11,553 nt of DNA from Bacillota bacterium (GTDB taxonomy: Bacteria; Bacillota_I; Bacilli_A; ML615J-28; CAG-698): the NCBI GenBank assembly GCA_023410025.1, contig JAEYQM010000049.1, positions 1 through 11,553 of the forward strand, in the 5' to 3' direction. A model generated the notes under the pieces. That model worked only from the letters and a program-made list of their open reading frames with translations. It was not told the DNA's origin and made no database searches. The position numbers and the translations under genes are program-made. Below, one piece after another: positions 1-6,868 of this stretch. The stretch's first letter is position 1. Every line of letters begins with the position of its first letter.

Positions 1-200
1 CTCATACGAATGGTTTGACAAGTGAGTTTGTACCATTTGTTTCAAAATCATTCCCCCGCAATTTATCTGTGGTAGTTAAGTACAATTATTTTCCCGAAAA
101 GTTCAAAAACGGAGACGCGTATTCGAACCAATTTGAAAATTGTTTTATTTACCTTTTAAACGATAGCGGAAAACAAGGAAAAGCCTTAATAGAGGAATAA
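1..200 (+). CDS. 3' end of an unrecognised protein gene (partial)
   Basis: An open frame enters from the left edge (first full codon at position 3) and ends with TAA at 198-200, giving about 66 C-terminal residues. An internal TTG at 15 is not a convincing start, because the frame stays open upstream of it. The residues are soluble-looking and rich in Phe, Tyr, Asn and Lys, with no membrane segment and no motif I recognise. Codon choice differs from the rest of the window, with more C- and G-ending codons (TTC, AAC, GAC, GCG, CGC, CCC). It is the only gene body on the plus strand, and the hairpin at 230-261 lies about 30 nt past its stop, which supports a real gene end. The function is unknown. 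Confidence 0.5.
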   Translation, partial: HTNGLTSEFVPFVSKSFPRNLSVVVKYNYFPEKFKNGDAYSNQFENCFIYLLNDSGKQGKALIEE

Positions 201-229
201 ATTTCTTTGTTTATATGTCAGATAAAATC

Positions 230-261
230 AACCCCGAAAGATTCTTAAATCTGTCGGGGTT
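230..261. terminator. Hairpin between convergent genes, probable bidirectional terminator
   Basis: An 8-bp stem (AACCCCGA at 230-237 with TCGGGGTT at 254-261) continues past one A-G mismatch into a 5-bp stem (AGATT/AATCT) closed by a CTTA loop. On the plus strand it is followed by ATTCTTTGCTTTC, and on the minus strand by GATTTTATC, so both sides have only a modest T-rich tail. It sits about 30 nt after the left-edge gene and about 118 nt after the potD stop, between convergent genes, and could end both transcripts. The stem is certain. The direction and efficiency of termination are inferred. Confidence 0.65.
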
Positions 262-298
262 ATTCTTTGCTTTCTGCGTATCAAATTTTCGCGCTATC

Positions 299-320
299 GG
301 ACAGTCGAGGACGCCTGTCC
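299..320. repeat. GC-rich palindromic element, REP-like
   Basis: GGACAG (299-304) and CTGTCC (315-320) are inverted arms around a 10-nt GC-rich loop, followed by CTACAAGG. The surrounding 60 bases are about 45% GC, against about 30% in the neighbouring pot genes. From memory, short dispersed palindromes of this look occur in many copies between genes in some gut Clostridia. Only one copy is visible here, so repeat status is inferred. No ORF or RNA gene is evident between this element and the potD stop. Confidence 0.35.
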
Positions 321-378
321 CTACAAGGAGAAATTAAACTTCCTTATGACAACAGCCCTTTACGATTGTGCTTTTGTT

Positions 379-1509
379 TTATCTCCATTTAGCTTTCACA
401 TTATTAATCATGTTATTTATTTTATTTAAATGTTCTCTCTCTAAGTTAGCAAGTGGAGTTCCTTTTGCTTTTTCTAAGATTGGATAATAAGTTTTATTGG
501 CATAAGCCCAACTTGTTAACCATTCATCATCACCAGTATAACTTACAATTTGTTCATATGCTTTAAGAAGTGGAGTACAATATCCAACAACTGATGCATT
601 TAAATATGCAATTTCTGGTCTAAGCATAAAGTTAATAAATTCATATGCTAAATCAATATGACGAGCATTTTTAGGAATTACTAGTTCATCAGCAAAAGCA
701 ATAGTTTCATCAGGAATATATATATCAAATGTTATATCTCTTAAATCAGAATTATCTGCAAGTTTAATATATAACATATCTAGGAAGTCACCAGTATAAA
801 CAAATGCTAAATCAAGGTTTTGAGCAACAACACCTTTTTTAAGTGTATCTGTTCCCCATTCATTGAATTTAAATGCAGTAAGTTTTTGAAATGCAAAATT
901 TAGTGCATCATCATCAGTACGATTAGGATCATCATTAAATCCTAACATTGCTGCTGCATATGCAAATCTAGGTACATCATACATTCCAACTCTTGTTTTA
1001 GCTGGACGTAAGCTTTCATCAAAGAATGCTTTCCATCCATTGTTTAAAACTGCTTCTTCTAATCCTTCTTTATTTTTATTATACATTAAGCCAAATGTTC
1101 CCCAGAAATAAGGTATTCCATAACTTTCATTACCTTCAAACATTTGATTTTGAATATCATAAATACCCGGCATAAAAGGATTATTTACTGGATCATAATT
1201 ACTTAATTTTGATAAATCAATTTTATGTAATAGATTCTTGTAATACATTTTTTCAACCATGTAATCTTGAGGAACAACGATATCATATGCTGTTGTACCA
1301 GCTTTCATTTTTGCATAAAATAATTCATTTGAATCAGCTAAGTTGATACTTACCTTTACATTAAATTCTTGTTCAAATAGTTCAACTACTTCTTCGTTTA
1401 TATATTCTCCCCAGTTTAATATCAAAAGTTTCCTTTGTGATGAACAACCAGTCATAATAAGTAGAAAGGACATTAAGACAATAGACAATAAAAATTTGTA
1501 TTTTTTCAT
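379..1509 (-). CDS. potD: Spermidine/putrescine-type ABC transporter substrate-binding lipoprotein PotD
   Basis: This 376-residue extracellular solute-binding lipoprotein captures a polyamine-like ligand and delivers it to the PotB-PotC channel. It starts with Lys-rich MKKYK and a hydrophobic stretch (about 6-20). Cys22 in MTGC is the expected lipidation site. Family marks include NWGEY (32-36), a VPQDYMVEKM-like stretch (79-88), FWGTFGLMYN (135-144) and ADELVIPKNA (273-282). Trp33, Glu35, Tyr36 and Asp274 match E. coli PotD ligand residues Trp34, Glu36, Tyr37 and Asp257 (numbering recalled). The positions of Asp168, Glu171 and Trp255 appear to be Val179, Phe182 and Phe272, so the natural ligand may not be spermidine. 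Its ATG overlaps the potC stop as ATGA, with AAGGGAAG upstream. It is last in the operon. The family assignment is firm; the ligand is not. Confidence 0.93.
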   Translation of the reverse strand: MKKYKFLLSIVLMSFLLIMTGCSSQRKLLILNWGEYINEEVVELFEQEFNVKVSINLADSNELFYAKMKAGTTAYDIVVPQDYMVEKMYYKNLLHKIDLSKLSNYDPVNNPFMPGIYDIQNQMFEGNESYGIPYFWGTFGLMYNKNKEGLEEAVLNNGWKAFFDESLRPAKTRVGMYDVPRFAYAAAMLGFNDDPNRTDDDALNFAFQKLTAFKFNEWGTDTLKKGVVAQNLDLAFVYTGDFLDMLYIKLADNSDLRDITFDIYIPDETIAFADELVIPKNARHIDLAYEFINFMLRPEIAYLNASVVGYCTPLLKAYEQIVSYTGDDEWLTSWAYANKTYYPILEKAKGTPLANLEREHLNKINNMINNVKAKWR

Positions 1510-2363
1510 TTATTCTTCCCTTTCTTTGTACGTATAATATTTGTTACTAATAATCCAACTAATGTTAGAGTTGTTAGTAATGTAGAGAATGCATATACTG
1601 AAGGAGTTAAGCTCTTTCTACCAATACTACTGTAAATCCAAATAGAAAGGTTATCAAAGTCATTTCCTGTTGTAAAGTAACTAATTACAAAGTCATCAAA
1701 GCTCATTGTGAATGCTAGTAACATTCCAGAAAAGATACCTGATTTAACAGCAGGAATAATTACTTTTCTTAAAGCACGGTAAGGTTTTACTCCTAAATCG
1801 GTAGCTGCATCCATCATATTTGGATCCATTTCCTTTAATTTTGGTAACACTGATAAAATTACATAAGGTAATGTAAAGAATAAGTGTGCAAGAAGTAATG
1901 TTGGAAATCCAAAAATATAAGGGAATATTTTCATAAGTAATGAGAAGATAAACATTAAACTAATACCAGTAACAATATCTGCATTTAATAATGGAATACT
2001 GTTTAGTAAAATTAATTTTTGTCTTTTCTTAGTTGGTAATGAATTAATACCAACAGCAACAAGTGTTCCTAGTATTGTTGCTAGTGCTGTTGCACTAATA
2101 CTTACAATAAAGGTATTTTTAATTGAATTTGTTAACATTGAATTATCAAAAATTTGTAAATACCATTTAAATGTAAACTTATTAAATATAGTTAAATCTG
2201 TACTTGAGTTAAATGATTGAATTGCAATAACAATAATTGATAAATATAACATCAAAATAACTAAAGCAACTAAAACTTTGTTTACTACTTTAAGTATTTT
2301 ATTAATTACTGTATAATCTCTATATCCATATTCTTGAACAGTAGCTTTTTCATATTGTCTCAT
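1506..2363 (-). CDS. potC: Polyamine-type ABC transporter permease PotC
   Basis: This 285-residue inner-membrane permease forms half of the translocation channel with PotB. It has about six hydrophobic segments, the first near 30-50, preceded by a polar tail of about 25 residues. The EAA loop that docks with the ATPase is visible at about 183-211 (DAATDLGVKPYRALRKVIIP, then the G of KSG). SFDDFVISYFTTG (221-233) is a PotC hallmark. The ATG overlaps the last bases of potB (ATGA), and AAGGAGA lies about 8 nt upstream within potB. The stop is TGA overlapping the potD ATG, which shows that TGA is read as stop and implies translational coupling. The length is slightly above E. coli PotC because of the N-terminal tail. 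Confidence 0.95.
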   Translation of the reverse strand: MRQYEKATVQEYGYRDYTVINKILKVVNKVLVALVILMLYLSIIVIAIQSFNSSTDLTIFNKFTFKWYLQIFDNSMLTNSIKNTFIVSISATALATILGTLVAVGINSLPTKKRQKLILLNSIPLLNADIVTGISLMFIFSLLMKIFPYIFGFPTLLLAHLFFTLPYVILSVLPKLKEMDPNMMDAATDLGVKPYRALRKVIIPAVKSGIFSGMLLAFTMSFDDFVISYFTTGNDFDNLSIWIYSSIGRKSLTPSVYAFSTLLTTLTLVGLLVTNIIRTKKGKNK

Positions 2364-3193
2364 AATAGAAGTTCTCCTTCTTTATCGATCTTATTAATAA
2401 TCACGATAGAACATAATATTACAATTAATATAATAATTGCAAATAAAGAACCGATATTATAAGTCATATTCATAAATGCTCTTTCAATTATTTCACCTAG
2501 TGAAGGTATATTACCTTTACCTAAAATCTTTGGAATTGCAAATCCACTTAAACTTGGTAAGAATACTAAGATTGATCCTGTAATAATACCATTTGTACTC
2601 ATTGGCACAATTACTTTCCAGAATTTTTTAAAATCTGTAGCTCCTAAGTCAAGGGCTGCTTCTTCTAAAGAATAATCAATTTTTTCTAAAGCAGTATAGA
2701 TTGGTAAAATCATAAATGGTAAGTAAGTAAATACTAAACCAATGACTACTGCAAGTTCTGTACCCTTTATATTTATATATAAGTTAATATCAATTCTGTT
2801 TAATAAATCTACAATAATATTATTTGGTTCCATAATATTTCCTAAAGCTTCAATTCTAAGTAAGATATTACTCCACATAGGTAATATAAGAATTGTAAGA
2901 ACTAAGAATTTGTTTGAAAAACGAGATCTAAATACTCGGTATGCAATAAAGTAACCAATAACAATCATAACAACTGTTGATATAATTGCAAATTTAAAGC
3001 TCATTAAGAAAGCATAAATATTTCCACTTTCAGTAATTGCACTAAAATTTGCAAAAGTAAATCTTGCTTCATCTAAACTTAAACCTTCGTTATCAAGAAA
3101 AATTAACACTGCCATCATTAGAACAGGTACTAATGCTAATAAGTAAAGCCAAACCTGATAAGGGATAGCCATTTTTTTAAATGCGCTATTCAT
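2360..3193 (-). CDS. potB: Polyamine-type ABC transporter permease PotB
   Basis: This 277-residue integral membrane permease is the partner of PotC. Hydrophobic segments lie at about 13-33, 64-86, 95-112, 146-168, 202-222 and 248-267. The cytoplasmic EAA loop is at about 177-206 (EEAALDLGATDFKKFWKVIV, then PMSTNG). LPSLSGFAIPKILG (212-225) corresponds to the conserved PotB stretch usually seen as PS.G.F..P..LGG. The ATG shares one base with the potA stop (TAATG), with AAGG about 10 nt upstream. A 4-nt overlap joins it to potC. The protein is full length with no break, and the fixed potABCD order supports PotB rather than another MetI-like permease. Confidence 0.94.
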   Translation of the reverse strand: MNSAFKKMAIPYQVWLYLLALVPVLMMAVLIFLDNEGLSLDEARFTFANFSAITESGNIYAFLMSFKFAIISTVVMIVIGYFIAYRVFRSRFSNKFLVLTILILPMWSNILLRIEALGNIMEPNNIIVDLLNRIDINLYINIKGTELAVVIGLVFTYLPFMILPIYTALEKIDYSLEEAALDLGATDFKKFWKVIVPMSTNGIITGSILVFLPSLSGFAIPKILGKGNIPSLGEIIERAFMNMTYNIGSLFAIIILIVILCSIVIINKIDKEGELLL

Positions 3194-4341
3194 TATTTTT
3201 CTACCTTCATAATATGTATTTCATATGGGTCAACTTTAAGACCAATTAAATCACCAACATTGTAGTTTTCATATGTGTTAACTTCTACTGTTGTTCCCTT
3301 TACATCAATCATTAACTTGTTATGAACTCCCTTAAAGATTGTTGAAGTAACAACACCAACTACTTTTGCATTATCAACACTAACAACATCAAAGTCTTCA
3401 GGTCTAATTACGATATCTACTTCTTCGCCATCTTCAAATGTATAACCCATACATTCAAATTCAGCACCTAAAAATCTAACTAAGTCTTTTTTAACATATA
3501 CACCTGGGAAGATATTTGTTTCACCAATAAATGTTGCAACATAACGGTTAACTGGTTCATTGTAGATATGCTTTGGTGTTCCCATTTGTTGGATAACCCC
3601 ATCTTTCATTACAACAATACGATCACTCATTGTCATTGCTTCTTCTTGGTCATGTGTTACATAAATAAATGTAATTCCAAGTGTTCTTTGCATTTCTTTT
3701 AATTCATATTGCATGCTTTGACGTAATTTTAAGTCTAAGGCTGCAAGTGGTTCATCAAGTAGTAATATTTGTGGCTTATTAATAATAGCACGAGCTAAGG
3801 CAACACGTTGTTGTTGTCCACCACTCATTTGTGTTACTTTACGATTTTCAAAATTACTTAATTTAACAAGTTGTAATGCTTTTTTAACTTCTAGAGAAAT
3901 TAATTGATCAATCATCTTAACCATATCTCTTTTTGATATTTTTACTTGTTCATTAGGTTTCTTAGTTTTTAGTATTTCATTTTTAATAAATTCTTCCCCA
4001 AAGAATTTAATTTGATAATCAAAGCCTCTGTTTTTAAGACCAAACGCTACGTTATCAAAAACGTTCAAATGAGTAAATAGAGCGTATTTTTGGAAGACAG
4101 TATTTACTGGTCTTGCGTATGGTGGTAATTCATTAAAATTTTTTTGATTAATAATGATCATACCACTATCAGGGGTTTCAAATCCACCAATCATTCTTAA
4201 TGTAGTAGTCTTACCACATCCAGATGGACCTAAAAGGGTTAAAAATTCATTATCATAAACTTTTAAATTTATTCCTTTAACTATGATATCATCATCAAAT
4301 TTTTTTACTAAGTCTATCAACTCTATTACTTCTTTTTTCAC
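3193..4341 (-). CDS. potA: Polyamine-type ABC transporter ATP-binding protein PotA
   Basis: This 382-residue ATPase energises polyamine-family import. Walker A is GPSGCGKTT (38-46), the Q-loop is Gln84 in VFQKYALF, the signature is MSGGQQQ (172-178), Walker B is ILLLDEP (192-198) and the switch His is His230 in THDQEEAM. A C-terminal TOBE-like regulatory region follows from about 275, with IRPED at 312-316. Between GLKNRGF and VKKALQLVKL there are about 45 extra charged residues (about 105-150) that E. coli PotA lacks, within the helical subdomain. The start is GTG (4339-4341) preceded by a strong GGAGG at 4349-4353. It is the first gene of potABCD and lies 135 nt after kbl, with its own promoter. 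Confidence 0.95.
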   Translation of the reverse strand: MKKEVIELIDLVKKFDDDIIVKGINLKVYDNEFLTLLGPSGCGKTTTLRMIGGFETPDSGMIIINQKNFNELPPYARPVNTVFQKYALFTHLNVFDNVAFGLKNRGFDYQIKFFGEEFIKNEILKTKKPNEQVKISKRDMVKMIDQLISLEVKKALQLVKLSNFENRKVTQMSGGQQQRVALARAIINKPQILLLDEPLAALDLKLRQSMQYELKEMQRTLGITFIYVTHDQEEAMTMSDRIVVMKDGVIQQMGTPKHIYNEPVNRYVATFIGETNIFPGVYVKKDLVRFLGAEFECMGYTFEDGEEVDIVIRPEDFDVVSVDNAKVVGVVTSTIFKGVHNKLMIDVKGTTVEVNTYENYNVGDLIGLKVDPYEIHIMKVEK

Positions 4342-4373
4342 TATATATCCTCCAAATAGTTTTTGATAAGCAA

Positions 4374-4401
4374 ATTATATACGCAATTTTTCAAAAATCA
4401 A
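4374..4401 (-). promoter_or_regulatory. Sigma-A-type promoter of potABCD
   Basis: On the minus strand a perfect TATAAT (-10, positions 4374-4379) lies 16 nt downstream of TTGATT (-35, positions 4396-4401). The -10 is about 35 nt upstream of the potA GTG, leaving room for a short leader with GGAGG. The spacer holds a small palindrome (ATTTTTGAAAAAT), which could be a coincidence of AT-rich DNA. A run of phased A-tracts lies immediately upstream (4421-4478). Confidence 0.7.
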
Positions 4402-4420
4402 GTAAAATCAACAGTAAAAA

Positions 4421-4478
4421 TTATTTTTGTTATTTTTTGTTATTTTGTTTTTATTTTTTGCTATTTTTATATTTTTTT
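4421..4478 (-). promoter_or_regulatory. Phased A-tracts upstream of the potA promoter (UP-like or curved DNA)
   Basis: The minus strand carries runs of 4-7 A starting about every 8-11 bp (T-runs on the plus strand begin at 4424, 4433, 4443, 4454, 4464 and 4472), separated by TAAC, TAGC or similar. This spacing close to the helical repeat is the classic form of intrinsically bent DNA. It lies 20-75 bp upstream of the potA -35, where UP elements act. It also forms the kbl 3' flank, and I see no stem-loop terminator in it. A regulatory role is inferred. Confidence 0.4.
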
Positions 4479-5658
4479 ATTTAATTATATTTAACTTTCT
4501 TCCAACAATTGTAAATTTGTCGATTGCAAAATCTAAATCTTCTTTTGTGTGTGATGCACTTAACATTACACGAAGTCTACCTTTTCCTAAAGCCACAGTT
4601 GGGAAGACGATTGCTGAAACAAATACACCTTCCTCAAGTAATATTTTTGAAAATTCCATCGTTTTATTTTCTAATCCAATCATAACTGGAGTAATTGGTG
4701 TTTCACTTACGCCAATGTCAAACCCTAAATTTTGTAATGCAGTTTTAAAGTATCTTGCATTTTCCCATAATTTATTATTTATATCTTCATTTTCTGACAG
4801 CATTTTAATTGCTTCAATTGAAGCAGCAATACTTGCAGGTGCTAATGCAGTTGAAAATAAGAGTGTACGACAACGGTGTATTAACCAATCTTTTACGATT
4901 TGTTTTGTTGCAACATATCCTCCAATTGAGCCAACAGCTTTACTTAAAGTTCCAACAATGAAGTCAACTTTTCCATGTAAATGGAAATGATCGACTGTTC
5001 CTCTTCCACCCTTACCAAGTACTCCACTTCCATGAGCATCATCAACATAAGTAAATACTTGATATATATCAGCAAGTTCAACAATTTTTGGTAACTTAGC
5101 AATATCACCATCCATTGAAAAAACTCCATCAGTTATAATAAAGACATTATTATATAATGATCTTTTTTCTTTTAATATTTCTTCTAAATGATCCATATCG
5201 TTATGACGATATACGGCTTTATCAGCTTTTGATAATCTTACTCCATCAATAATTGATGCATGATTTAATTCATCACTAATTATTAAATCACCTTTATCAG
5301 TAATCGCTTGGATTACACCTACATTACAATTTAATCCTGATTGAAATACTGTTACTGCTTCTTCATTTTTAAAATCTGCAAGTACCTGTTCAAGTTCTTC
5401 AATTAAATCATTGTTACCGACAATTGTTCTAACACTACCAGCACCAACTCCATATTTATTAATTGCTTCAATTGCTTTAGCTTTTAATCTTTCATTATTA
5501 ACAAGTCCTAAATAATTATTACTTGATAGATTAACAACTTTTTTTCCATTTATTTCAATAACATTAGAACAAGATGTTGTATTAATAGGTAAATGGCGGT
5601 AAACTCCATCTTCTTTTAATTTATTTACTTTATCTTCAAATACTTTATATTTATTCAT
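4477..5658 (-). CDS. kbl: 2-amino-3-ketobutyrate CoA ligase (glycine C-acetyltransferase)
   Basis: This PLP enzyme cleaves 2-amino-3-oxobutyrate with CoA into glycine and acetyl-CoA, the second step of threonine breakdown. The chosen start gives 393 residues, as in E. coli (about 398). In this numbering DELNHASIIDG (129-139), TDGVFSMDG (176-184), VDDAHGSG (205-212; Asp207 and His209 contact PLP) and TLSKA (237-241, with Lys240 forming the PLP Schiff base) are all present. The frame also has a Met six codons earlier (5676), but GGAGG at 5665-5669 lies 6 nt before the ATG at 5656-5658, which fits the family N-terminus. It overlaps the tdh stop by 8 nt, so the pair is probably coupled. 8-amino-7-oxononanoate synthase is a close relative, but the tdh neighbour makes Kbl much the better call. 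Confidence 0.94.
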   Translation of the reverse strand: MNKYKVFEDKVNKLKEDGVYRHLPINTTSCSNVIEINGKKVVNLSSNNYLGLVNNERLKAKAIEAINKYGVGAGSVRTIVGNNDLIEELEQVLADFKNEEAVTVFQSGLNCNVGVIQAITDKGDLIISDELNHASIIDGVRLSKADKAVYRHNDMDHLEEILKEKRSLYNNVFIITDGVFSMDGDIAKLPKIVELADIYQVFTYVDDAHGSGVLGKGGRGTVDHFHLHGKVDFIVGTLSKAVGSIGGYVATKQIVKDWLIHRCRTLLFSTALAPASIAASIEAIKMLSENEDINNKLWENARYFKTALQNLGFDIGVSETPITPVMIGLENKTMEFSKILLEEGVFVSAIVFPTVALGKGRLRVMLSASHTKEDLDFAIDKFTIVGRKLNIIK

Positions 5659-6730
5659 CAATTTCCTCCGGAACAATAACTATTTTTCCACAATTACCGC
5701 TCCCCATAACTTCACTGGCTTTATTAATATCTTTTAATGAGAATGTATGAGTTATTATTTTTTCAAAAGGGAATTTATTACTCTTAACTAAATCTCTTAC
5801 TTGATACCATGTTTCGTATATTCTTCTACCAGTAACTCCATAAATGCTCACACCTTTAAAAACAATATCATTTGCAAGATCAAGTTCTATTTTTTTAGAA
5901 GGAATACCTAACATACTTAGTTTTCCTCCCTTTTTCACATACTTAAATGCCATTTCAATTGCAAGTTTATTTCCACTAAATTCACCAACAACGTCTACTC
6001 CTAGACCATTAGTTAATTCTAAAACTCTTTGAACAACATCTTCTTTTGTTGGGTCAATTACAAAATCGGCACCAACTTCATATGCTTTATCTTGACGATA
6101 TTTATTTACTTCAATTGCAATTACTTTACTTGCTCCATAAGCTTTACTAACAGGAACAGCCATTAGACCAATTGGTCCACAACCAACAATTGCAACTGTT
6201 TTATCTTTAATATCAAAATGTGTCATTGTGTGAACGGCATTGCCTAATGGTTCTTGTACAGATAAATATAGTTGGTTTGCATCTTTATCATTGATGAAGC
6301 AATTATCTTCTGGAATTTTTACGTAATTTGAAAAACATCCATCAGTATCAACACCAATTATCTTTGTGTTTTCACAGACATGCCCTTCACCTCGTTTACA
6401 GAACTCACATTCACCACAAATAATATGTGTTTCTGCGCTTACAATATCTCCAACTTTTACTTTTGAAACTTTGCTTCCGACTTTAATAATTTCTCCACAA
6501 AATTCATGTCCAACAGTAAGAGGTAGTCTTAAACGGTTTTTAGACCATTCATCATATTGGTAAATATGATAATCAGTTCCACAAAACGATGCATACTTAA
6601 CTTTAATAAGAACTTCATTATCAGTTAAATCAGTACTGATATATTTAGTAACAATAGAAAATCCAACACTAGGTTTATCCTTAACAACTGCCGTCATTTT
6701 TAATAATTTTTTACCGGTATCTATTTCCAT
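5651..6730 (-). CDS. tdh: L-threonine 3-dehydrogenase (zinc, NAD-dependent)
   Basis: This medium-chain dehydrogenase oxidises L-threonine to 2-amino-3-oxobutyrate with NAD+, passing the unstable product to Kbl. With the start at 6730 it has 359 residues. CGTDYHIYQYDEWS (50-63) is nearly the signature of E. coli Tdh. Cys50, His75 and Glu76 fit the catalytic zinc site. Cys105, Cys108, Cys111 and Cys119 are the four structural-zinc cysteines. GCGPIGLM (183-190) is the nucleotide-binding turn, with Glu207 at the end of the next strand suiting NAD. EPLGNAVHT (160-168) and the C-terminal FSLKDINKA are also family-like. Upstream in-frame Met codons at 6748 and 6742 lack a ribosome site, while GGAGAT (6735-6740) precedes the Met at 6730. 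The N-terminus is about 12 residues longer than in E. coli. Confidence 0.95.
   Translation of the reverse strand: MEIDTGKKLLKMTAVVKDKPSVGFSIVTKYISTDLTDNEVLIKVKYASFCGTDYHIYQYDEWSKNRLRLPLTVGHEFCGEIIKVGSKVSKVKVGDIVSAETHIICGECEFCKRGEGHVCENTKIIGVDTDGCFSNYVKIPEDNCFINDKDANQLYLSVQEPLGNAVHTMTHFDIKDKTVAIVGCGPIGLMAVPVSKAYGASKVIAIEVNKYRQDKAYEVGADFVIDPTKEDVVQRVLELTNGLGVDVVGEFSGNKLAIEMAFKYVKKGGKLSMLGIPSKKIELDLANDIVFKGVSIYGVTGRRIYETWYQVRDLVKSNKFPFEKIITHTFSLKDINKASEVMGSGNCGKIVIVPEEIDE
5665..5669 (-). promoter_or_regulatory. Ribosome binding site that fixes the kbl start
   Basis: GGAGG on the minus strand lies 6 nt before the ATG at 5656-5658 and inside the tdh 3' end. The alternative upstream ATG at 5676 would place this site inside the coding region, so the shorter Kbl is preferred. 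Confidence 0.8.
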
Positions 6731-6734
6731 ACTT

Positions 6735-6740
6735 ATCTCC
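6735..6740 (-). promoter_or_regulatory. Ribosome binding site that fixes the tdh start
   Basis: GGAGAT on the minus strand lies a few bases before the ATG at 6728-6730. The two in-frame ATGs further upstream (6746-6748 and 6740-6742) have no comparable purine box, and the second overlaps this site. Confidence 0.65.
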
Positions 6741-6767
6741 ATTTCCATATGTATTTAAAATCAATTA

Positions 6768-6796
6768 ATTATACTATAGTTAATTTCTATTTACAA
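6768..6796 (-). promoter_or_regulatory. Sigma-A-type promoter of tdh-kbl
   Basis: On the minus strand TTGTAA (-35, positions 6791-6796) and a perfect TATAAT (-10, positions 6768-6773) are separated by exactly 17 nt. The -10 is about 38 nt upstream of the preferred tdh start. The promoter sits just past the terminator of the preceding serine dehydratase gene, so tdh-kbl is an independent transcription unit. No riboswitch-sized leader is present. Confidence 0.75.
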
Positions 6797-6833
6797 CAAA
6801 ACACAATCATTTTTTTTTGTAATTGTTTTCATC

Positions 6834-6862
6834 AAAAAATACCAAATTTTCATTTGGTATTT
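6834..6862 (-). terminator. Rho-independent terminator of the EAL-pcp-sda operon
   Basis: On the minus strand an 11-bp perfect stem (AAATACCAAAT with ATTTGGTATTT, positions 6837-6847 and 6852-6862) is closed by a GAAA tetraloop. The end of the 3' arm and the following bases make a run of six T. It starts 6 nt after the serine dehydratase stop codon. This is the clearest terminator in the window. Confidence 0.9.
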
Positions 6863-6868
6863 TGTATT

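Noticed and set aside
1343..1537. A short plus-strand open frame over the potD/potC junction
   Set aside because: It is antisense to a clear lipoprotein signal peptide and has no ribosome site or family resemblance.
4427..4990. A 187-codon plus-strand open frame opposite the 3' end of kbl
   Set aside because: It is antisense to a well-conserved enzyme gene, starts inside the A/T tract, has no ribosome site and shows no recognisable protein pattern.
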